Shown piece by piece: positions 5,234 through 8,891 of a stretch of 8,891 nt of DNA (positions are counted from its first letter, which is position 1; the number at the start of each line of letters is the position of its first letter). The DNA comes from JAHJFW01 sp038065635 (GTDB lineage Bacteria > Patescibacteriota > Patescibacteriia > 2-12-FULL-60-25). The notes below the pieces were generated by a model. It was not told the origin of the DNA. It was given only the letters and a program-made list of their open reading frames with translations, and did no database searches. The stretch covers positions 1-8,891 of the forward strand of contig JBBTQP010000075.1 of assembly GCA_038065635.1 (NCBI GenBank), written 5' to 3'. A program made the translations under genes and the position numbers.

Positions 5234-6283
5234 AATCAGCATCGCATCTCCGAAAGAGTAGAATCGATAATTATTTTCAATCGCCTCCGCGTAAGCTTTC
5301 ATGATCAAATCACGTCCGGCAAAAGCCGAGACTAGAACGAGCAACGTTGATTTCGGTAGATGAAAATTTGTTACGAGCGCGTCGATATTTTTGAATTTAT
5401 AGCCCGGCTTGATGAAGATTTTTGTGAAACCATGCCTGACTTCAGATTCTAGAGAGCGTACAGTCGTCGTTCCTACTGCTATGACGCGGCCGTCACGGAG
5501 TCTCGTATCACGTATCAGGGAACACGTAGCGTCGGGGACGTCGATCCATTCTTCGTGCATGATGTGATTTTCCACGTCGTCGGTTTTCATCGGACGAAAT
5601 GTTCCGAGGCCGACGTGGAGAGTTACGGTTGCGAAATTGATCCCTTGTGCTTTTAGTTTCTCGATTAACTCCGGCGTGAAGTGAAATCCTGCCGTTGGCG
5701 CCGCGACAGAACCGCGCGGTTTTGCGTAGACGGTTTGGTAAGTAGTGCTAAGTGCGGAGTGCAAAGTGCTTGGATTTGGATCGATATACGGAGGAATGGG
5801 AACTTCGCCGATGCGGTCGGTCCAAGCGAAAATTTCATCAGCGGATTTTTTGAAATCTACGACAACGGTTCCATCGTCGCGTTTTTCTTTTACTGTTGCG
5901 GTTTGTCCGTCCGGAAAATCGAGTACGGCTCCAACCTTGATTTTTCGTCCCGGCTTCGCAAGCGCGAGCCAATAGTCGCCTTCGGGGCGGAGTAGGAAGA
6001 GTTCGATTGCTGTAGGGGCGTATGGTGATACGCCCTCCCCCGGAGCGGGCGCATTACCATGCGCCCCTACGACGCAACGTAACCGCGCCTTGAACACTTT
6101 GCTGTCGTTTACGACCAACAAGTCTCCGGGTTGTAGAAAATGCTCGATGTCGCGGAATATCGCGTGGGAAATTTTGCCGCTCGCACGATCTAACACAAGA
6201 AGACGCGAGGAATCTCGCGGTTCGGCCGGGGATTGGGCGATGCGTTCCGGCCGCAGATTATATGAAAAATCGGCGGTTTTCAT
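5228..6283 (-). CDS. queA: S-adenosylmethionine:tRNA ribosyltransferase-isomerase
   Basis: QueA moves the ribosyl part of SAM onto preQ1 in the wobble position of GUN-anticodon tRNAs to form epoxyqueuosine. This 351-residue protein has the family landmarks from end to end. These include FSYNLRPERIAQSPAEPRDSS, LLVVNDSKVFKARL, YQTVYAKPRGSVAAPTAG, HVGLGTFRP, VGTTTVRSLE and TNFHLPKSTLLVLVSAFAG. Two surface segments are unusual. Residues 72-92 come from a palindromic repeat (6012-6070), in place of the short glycine-rich turn usual before the ELFLL strand. The loop before YQTVYA (STLHSALST) comes from four GCACT heptamers (5744-5771). Both keep the frame, and core motifs are intact, so activity is likely. 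The start follows TTGCCC-17-TAGACT by 12 nt with no Shine-Dalgarno sequence. Confidence 0.97.
   Translation of the reverse strand: MKTADFSYNLRPERIAQSPAEPRDSSRLLVLDRASGKISHAIFRDIEHFLQPGDLLVVNDSKVFKARLRCVVGAHGNAPAPGEGVSPYAPTAIELFLLRPEGDYWLALAKPGRKIKVGAVLDFPDGQTATVKEKRDDGTVVVDFKKSADEIFAWTDRIGEVPIPPYIDPNPSTLHSALSTTYQTVYAKPRGSVAAPTAGFHFTPELIEKLKAQGINFATVTLHVGLGTFRPMKTDDVENHIMHEEWIDVPDATCSLIRDTRLRDGRVIAVGTTTVRSLESEVRHGFTKIFIKPGYKFKNIDALVTNFHLPKSTLLVLVSAFAGRDLIMKAYAEAIENNYRFYSFGDAMLIL
5744..5771 (-). repeat. Heptanucleotide tandem repeat (GCACTNN) inside queA
   Basis: On the coding strand GCACT recurs four times at exact 7-nt steps, with varying two-base spacers (TT, CC, TA between copies). It encodes STLHSALST in the loop between PPYID and YQTVYA. 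As seven is not a multiple of three, gain or loss of one copy would shift the frame. Confidence 0.75.
6012..6070. repeat. Palindromic repeat element inside queA
   Basis: Fifty-nine bases begin with GTAGGGGCG and end with CGCCCCTAC. The left half (6012-6034) is nearly the reverse complement of the right half (6048-6070): GTAGGGGCGTATGGTGATAC against GTAGGGGCGCATGGTAATGC read from the other side. Two inverted copies of a 29-bp unit flank a short GC-rich centre. Another copy with a different centre lies at 3526-3553. In queA the element is translated as residues 72-92. Confidence 0.85.
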
Positions 6284-6295
6284 TGGTAAGCGTCC

Positions 6296-6324
6296 AGTCT
6301 AATAGGTCTTGCAATATCGGGCAA
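6296..6324 (-). promoter_or_regulatory. queA promoter, TTGCCC-17-TAGACT
   Basis: On the minus strand TTGCCC (6319-6324) and TAGACT (6296-6301) are exactly 17 nt apart. The -10 ends 12 nt before the queA ATG, so the leader would be only a few bases long. The element lies face to face with, and partly inside, the rpmE promoter. Confidence 0.65.
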
Positions 6325-6337
6325 CTCCTGATATTGT
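6309..6337 (+). promoter_or_regulatory. rpmE promoter, TTGCAA-17-TATTGT
   Basis: TTGCAA (6309-6314), 17 nt, TATTGT (6332-6337). The -10 ends nine nt before the rpmE ATG, and no Shine-Dalgarno sequence is present, predicting a leaderless or nearly leaderless mRNA. It shares 16 bp with the divergent queA promoter. Confidence 0.7.
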
Positions 6338-6346
6338 ACGGTCGTT

Positions 6347-6655
6347 ATGAAAACCGGAATACACCCGACCTATCATCCGACAGCCAAGATAACATGCGCA
6401 TGCGGCAACGTAATTGTCGCAGGTTCGACGATGCCGGAAATCGCAATCGAGCTTTGTTCGTCTTGCCACCCATTTTTTACCGGAAAACAGAAGCTTATCG
6501 ACAGCGCGCGACGCGTTGAGAAGTTCCAAGAGAAGACGGCTGCCAAGGCCGCGAAGTCGCACGTGTTGGGCAAGAAGGCCAAGACGGAAAAGCGCGCTCT
6601 TCAGAAAGAAGCAAAGAAGGCTCAAAAGAAGCCGACTAAGCTTAACGAAGAATAA
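6347..6655 (+). CDS. rpmE: Large ribosomal subunit protein bL31
   Basis: The first 60 residues are a typical bL31: MKTGIHPTYHP at the start, CACG with Cys17 and Cys19, then LCSSCHPFFTGKQKLIDSA with Cys37 and Cys40, and VEKF. The four cysteines are those of the zinc-binding (C+) form. The protein sits on the 50S subunit near the central protuberance and bridges to the small subunit. At 102 residues it is longer than the usual 65-85: a tail of about 40 residues rich in Lys and Ala follows the core and is probably disordered and RNA-binding. DSARRVEKF has Arg where most members have Gly. It has its own promoter and terminator. Confidence 0.97.
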   Translation: MKTGIHPTYHPTAKITCACGNVIVAGSTMPEIAIELCSSCHPFFTGKQKLIDSARRVEKFQEKTAAKAAKSHVLGKKAKTEKRALQKEAKKAQKKPTKLNEE

Positions 6656-6668
6656 CCACGCAAAATAA

Positions 6669-6692
6669 AACCGCCGGAGGAGCGGTTTTTTT
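6669..6692 (+). terminator. Rho-independent terminator of rpmE
   Basis: AACCGC pairs with GCGGTT around a seven-base loop and runs directly into a T stretch, 13 nt after the rpmE stop. It separates rpmE from prfA. Confidence 0.92.
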
Positions 6693-6712
6693 ATACCTCC
6701 GAAATAAACAAT

Positions 6713-6752
6713 GTCATTGCGAGCGCATATACTTAAAGCACGTGGCAATCTC
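6713..6752. repeat. Half copy of the GTCATTGCGAG dispersed repeat
   Basis: GTCATTGCGAG (6713-6723) and GTGGCAATCTC (6742-6752) match the left half of the element at 2888-2980, and the right half is absent. The inside differs and contains TATACT (6728-6733), which could act as a -10 for prfA. It ends 20 nt before the prfA start and fills most of the rpmE-prfA gap. Confidence 0.75.
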
Positions 6753-6772
6753 ATCTAAACAATCGCTTAAAT

Positions 6773-7840
6773 ATGGATCTCACCAATGCCGTTAGAGAAG
6801 CCCGCGCCGCGTTTTCGGATCTTGAACAGAAAGTTTCGTCGCCGGAAACTCTCGCTGACTCGAACAAGCTTCGTGATGTTTCTCGCGCCTATTCGAACGC
6901 GAAGATTTTGGCGGATGCCGCCGAGCGATATGCTTCGGCAAAGCAAGCGTATGATGAAACTATGCAGGCGCTTTCTTCGGAGGATGTGGAGTTGAAAGTT
7001 ATGGCGGAGGCGGAAATGGAACGCGTTCGCGCAGAGTATGAAGCGGCAACCGAGGAGTTCACGATCGCATGCGTTCCACCGGAACCGCATGACTCTTCAA
7101 ACGTGATCGTGGAAATTCGCGCAGGAACCGGAGGCGAAGAAGCGGCGTTGTTTGCGCAGGAACTTTTTCGAATGTACGCGAGATACGCCGAACGACGCGG
7201 TTGGAAAACATCTCTCTTATCCGAATCTCAAGCCGAACTCGGAGGATTTAAAGAAGTAGTTTTCGCGATCAATGGAGTCGGTGCATACGGTCGTCTAAAG
7301 GTGGAACAGGGAGTGCATCGCGTTCAGCGCGTGCCGTCCACGGAGAAACAAGGAAGAATTCACACCTCCACCGCAACCGTCGCGGTTCTTCCGGAGATCG
7401 AGGAGACGGAAGTTTCAATCGAACAAAAAGATCTTCGTATCGACACTTTTTGCGCCGGAGGAAAAGGCGGGCAATCAGTGAACACCACCAAGTCCGCGGT
7501 TCGTATCACGCATATTCCAACCGGCATCGTGGCCTCATGTCAGGACGAACGATCGCAACTTCAGAACAGGGAACGCGCCATGCAGATTTTGCGCGCTCGC
7601 GTTTGGGATATGGAGGAGGAGAAAAAGCGGAGCAAGCTTGAGGCGGAAAGGCGTTCGCAGATAGGTCGTGGTGACCGTTCGGAGAAGATTCGGACGTACA
7701 ATTACCCGCAAGACCGAATTACCGACCATAGGATCAAACATTCCTGGCACAATATCGCCCAGGTTTTGGACGGGGAGCTGGATCCCGTTATTTCCGCTAT
7801 AAAAGCGGGAAAACAGGGGGATGACATCGAGTCCCCTTGA
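6773..7840 (+). CDS. prfA: Peptide chain release factor 1
   Basis: RF1 recognises UAA and UAG in the ribosomal A site and triggers peptide release. The 355-residue length is normal. After a helical N-terminal domain (about 1-100) comes the conserved RAGTGGEEA (116-124). The stop-codon tripeptide in VQRVPSTEKQGRIHTS is PST at 188-190: the PxT type that defines RF1, where RF2 has SPF. The GGQ catalytic loop is at 232-234, within CAGGKGGQSVNTTKSAVRI; the residues before GGQ differ from the common ASGAGGQ. RSEKIRTYNYPQDRITDHRI near 300-322 is the C-terminal signature. UGA ends this and other genes, so an RF2 must be encoded elsewhere. No Shine-Dalgarno sequence is seen. The usual partner prmC is not next to it. 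Confidence 0.98.
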   Translation: MDLTNAVREARAAFSDLEQKVSSPETLADSNKLRDVSRAYSNAKILADAAERYASAKQAYDETMQALSSEDVELKVMAEAEMERVRAEYEAATEEFTIACVPPEPHDSSNVIVEIRAGTGGEEAALFAQELFRMYARYAERRGWKTSLLSESQAELGGFKEVVFAINGVGAYGRLKVEQGVHRVQRVPSTEKQGRIHTSTATVAVLPEIEETEVSIEQKDLRIDTFCAGGKGGQSVNTTKSAVRITHIPTGIVASCQDERSQLQNRERAMQILRARVWDMEEEKKRSKLEAERRSQIGRGDRSEKIRTYNYPQDRITDHRIKHSWHNIAQVLDGELDPVISAIKAGKQGDDIESP

Positions 7841-7865
7841 CAAAAACCATAAAAAATGGTTTACT
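7837..7865 (+). promoter_or_regulatory. Promoter of the lipoprotein gene, TTGACA-17-TTTACT
   Basis: A perfect -35 TTGACA (7837-7842) lies 17 nt before TTTACT (7860-7865, four of six matching consensus). The TGA in the -35 is the prfA stop codon. The predicted leader is about 65 nt and ends with a strong ribosome binding site at 7925-7930. Confidence 0.7.
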
Positions 7866-7924
7866 GATATCTTCTTCGTGCCATACTGGCGCGACTGAAG
7901 AGGGTTCCGTTTCGTACAAACAAC

Positions 7925-7930
7925 AGGAGG
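7925..7930 (+). promoter_or_regulatory. Shine-Dalgarno sequence deciding the start at 7936
   Basis: AGGAGG, the full consensus, lies five nt before ATG. It selects this start over the in-frame upstream possibility at 7837, and the lipoprotein signal that follows agrees. Confidence 0.9.
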
Positions 7931-7935
7931 TGGCC

Positions 7936-8640
7936 ATGAGCCACAATACGCACTTTTCCATCGCGGCTTCCTTCGTCCTCGCGGCGTGCGCGGCAGATCC
8001 GTCCGAGCGAACCAACGACAACGAAGGAGGCAAGGCAGGCAGCGGCGGTGACGTCGGCGGCGCCGGTGGTGACACTGGCGGCACGACCAGCACCGGCGGC
8101 ACGACGACCAGCGAAGGCGGCACGACCGGCTCCGGTGGCGACACCAGCACCGGCGGCACGACCAGTGCCGGCGGCGAAGGCGGTCAGGGCGGTAACGTCC
8201 CGGTGTTCAACTGCGACAAGAACCCAGCCAAGCGGTTCGTCATGCTGGTGGAGGCTGAGTACGAGCCCAGCCACATCGCAGTGGACGGCGGCGTTTACTG
8301 CCAGCAGGGCGGCTGTTTCCCGGTTGCTTGGGCCGCGCTCCACATCGGAGAGCCCAAGAACAAGATGACCACGCTGGACGTGGGCGAAGTCGCCCCCGGA
8401 ACCAAGCTGGAGACCAACTGGGGGCAGAGCGCCGACGGCACGCTCAAGAAGGGCGCGCCGAACTACACGCCCAATCCCGTGCCCGAGAGTGAGACCGACT
8501 CCTACGAGCACGCGGTCGACCTCGGGACCACGTACTGCTACCAGGGCGTCTGCAGTTACGCCAAATTCAAGTGCTGCTACGGGGACAAGGAAGTTCCCGT
8601 TGGGGGGAGCGGCGCCAACCTCACGTGCGTCGCGTCCTAG
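7936..8640 (+). CDS. Predicted lipoprotein with Gly/Thr-rich linker and cysteine-rich domain
   Basis: A 234-residue exported protein of unrecognised family. The N-terminus MSHNTHFSIAASFVLAAC ends in a lipobox (LAAC, Cys18), although the leading segment has no Lys or Arg, which is unusual. Residues of about 30-90 form a low-complexity linker of GG, TGG and SGG units. The remaining globular domain has eight cysteines: one in FNCDKN, two in YCQQGGC, two in YCYQGVC, two in KCCYG and one in LTCVAS. This suits up to four disulfides outside the cytoplasm. The two CxxxxC or CxxxC motifs look like an internal duplication. Such linkers are common in myxobacterial lipoproteins. The coding region is far more GC-rich than prfA (45 of 60 bases in 8101-8160 against 24 of 60 in 7201-7260), suggesting acquisition from a GC-rich donor. 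It has its own promoter, ribosome binding site and terminator. Confidence 0.8.
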   Translation: MSHNTHFSIAASFVLAACAADPSERTNDNEGGKAGSGGDVGGAGGDTGGTTSTGGTTTSEGGTTGSGGDTSTGGTTSAGGEGGQGGNVPVFNCDKNPAKRFVMLVEAEYEPSHIAVDGGVYCQQGGCFPVAWAALHIGEPKNKMTTLDVGEVAPGTKLETNWGQSADGTLKKGAPNYTPNPVPESETDSYEHAVDLGTTYCYQGVCSYAKFKCCYGDKEVPVGGSGANLTCVAS

Positions 8641-8665
8641 CCAGGCGCAACGCACAGCTCAACCA

Positions 8666-8717
8666 AGGCCTCGCATCGAACCGACAACTGTCGGGGACCG
8701 GTGCGAGGCTTCTTTAA
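8666..8717 (+). terminator. Terminator of the lipoprotein gene
   Basis: GCCTCGCA (8668-8675) pairs with TGCGAGGC (8702-8709). An inner CCGAC/GTCGG hairpin sits in the large loop, and TTCTTTAATTT follows. It begins 28 nt after the stop. The T stretch is broken by C and AA but the stem is strong. Confidence 0.75.
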
Positions 8718-8738
8718 TTTCTGGAAACATACAATCAT

Positions 8739-8867
8739 GTCATTCCTGCGGAGGCAGGAATCCAGACAGTGAAGATCCGATTCCTTATATTTCGAGGAAA
8801 TGGATCCCCGTCTGCACGGGGACGACACGGTGGGGGGGATGGATCCCCGCCTCCGCGGGGATGACAC
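8739..8867. repeat. Cluster of three dispersed hairpin repeats (GTCATTCC/TGGATCCCC type)
   Basis: Unit A (8739-8764) runs GTCATTCCTGCGGAGGCAGG and ends AATCCA. Units B (8801-8828) and C (8840-8867) run in the opposite sense, each starting TGGATCCCCG and ending CGACAC or TGACAC. Each unit is itself a hairpin (CCTGC/GCAGG in A, CCCCG/CGGGG in B and C). A and B form the common inverted pair around 36 bp, and C is an extra tandem copy of B with a fully matched CCCCGC/GCGGGG stem. Such repeats are widespread in bacterial intergenic DNA. No gene is seen from 8641 to the right edge; the last 24 bases show nothing recognisable. Confidence 0.8.
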
Positions 8868-8891
8868 GGTAGAGTCCCTTGCCCAGTATTT

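Noticed and set aside
2015..7840. Recoding of UGA as glycine, as in some patescibacterial lineages.
   Set aside because: UGA ends several well-bounded genes, including prfA and the gene at 2015-2350, and no conserved gene contains internal UGA.
7837..7935. Upstream in-frame start for the lipoprotein.
   Set aside because: It overlaps the promoter and hides the lipoprotein signal, whereas the ATG at 7936 follows AGGAGG and starts the signal.
7861..8655. Minus-strand frame of 264 codons opposite the lipoprotein gene.
   Set aside because: Long antisense frames are expected opposite GC-rich genes; it lacks a ribosome binding site and its Ala/Gly/Arg make-up mirrors the Gly/Thr linker.
8739..8867. 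Possible CRISPR array.
   Set aside because: The units are in mixed orientation, unevenly spaced and hairpin-rich without regular spacers, and there is no cas gene.

Overview
The window reads as a chromosomal segment of a small-genome bacterium, most likely a member of the Candidate Phyla Radiation (Patescibacteria). This is inference from compact genes, several start codons sitting 7-12 nt behind a -10 box with no Shine-Dalgarno sequence (apparent leaderless mRNAs), many short hypothetical membrane proteins, and several kinds of dispersed inverted repeat. UGA is used as a normal stop, so the code is standard (table 11).

Left part (1-2767, all on the minus strand): a long secreted beta-propeller-like protein that runs off the left edge; a short lysine/proline-tailed protein with its own promoter, Shine-Dalgarno sequence and terminator; a two-helix membrane protein; and tRNA-Val(UAC). 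Just upstream of the tRNA is a degenerate second copy of its first 21 nt, split by a 30-bp hairpin.

Middle (2888-5233, plus strand): a dispersed inverted-repeat element, an RBBP9/YdeN-type serine hydrolase whose stop codon lies in another repeat, then a run of four closely spaced genes: small membrane protein, class I SAM methyltransferase, three-helix membrane protein and YraN-family nuclease-like protein. This run ends tail to tail against queA (minus), whose reading frame contains two separate repeat sequences. queA and rpmE (bL31) are divergent with overlapping promoters.

Right part (6347-8891, plus strand): rpmE with its terminator, a half repeat element, prfA (RF1), then an abruptly GC-rich gene for a Gly/Thr-rich, cysteine-rich lipoprotein with strong expression signals, and finally a cluster of three hairpin repeats. 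Translation and tRNA functions (tRNA-Val, queA, rpmE, prfA) make up the recognisable core. The lipoprotein and the lysine/proline-tailed protein look like separate accessory units: each has a TTGACA -35 box whose TGA is the stop codon of the gene before it. I see no defence locus, CRISPR array, transposase or other complete mobile system.
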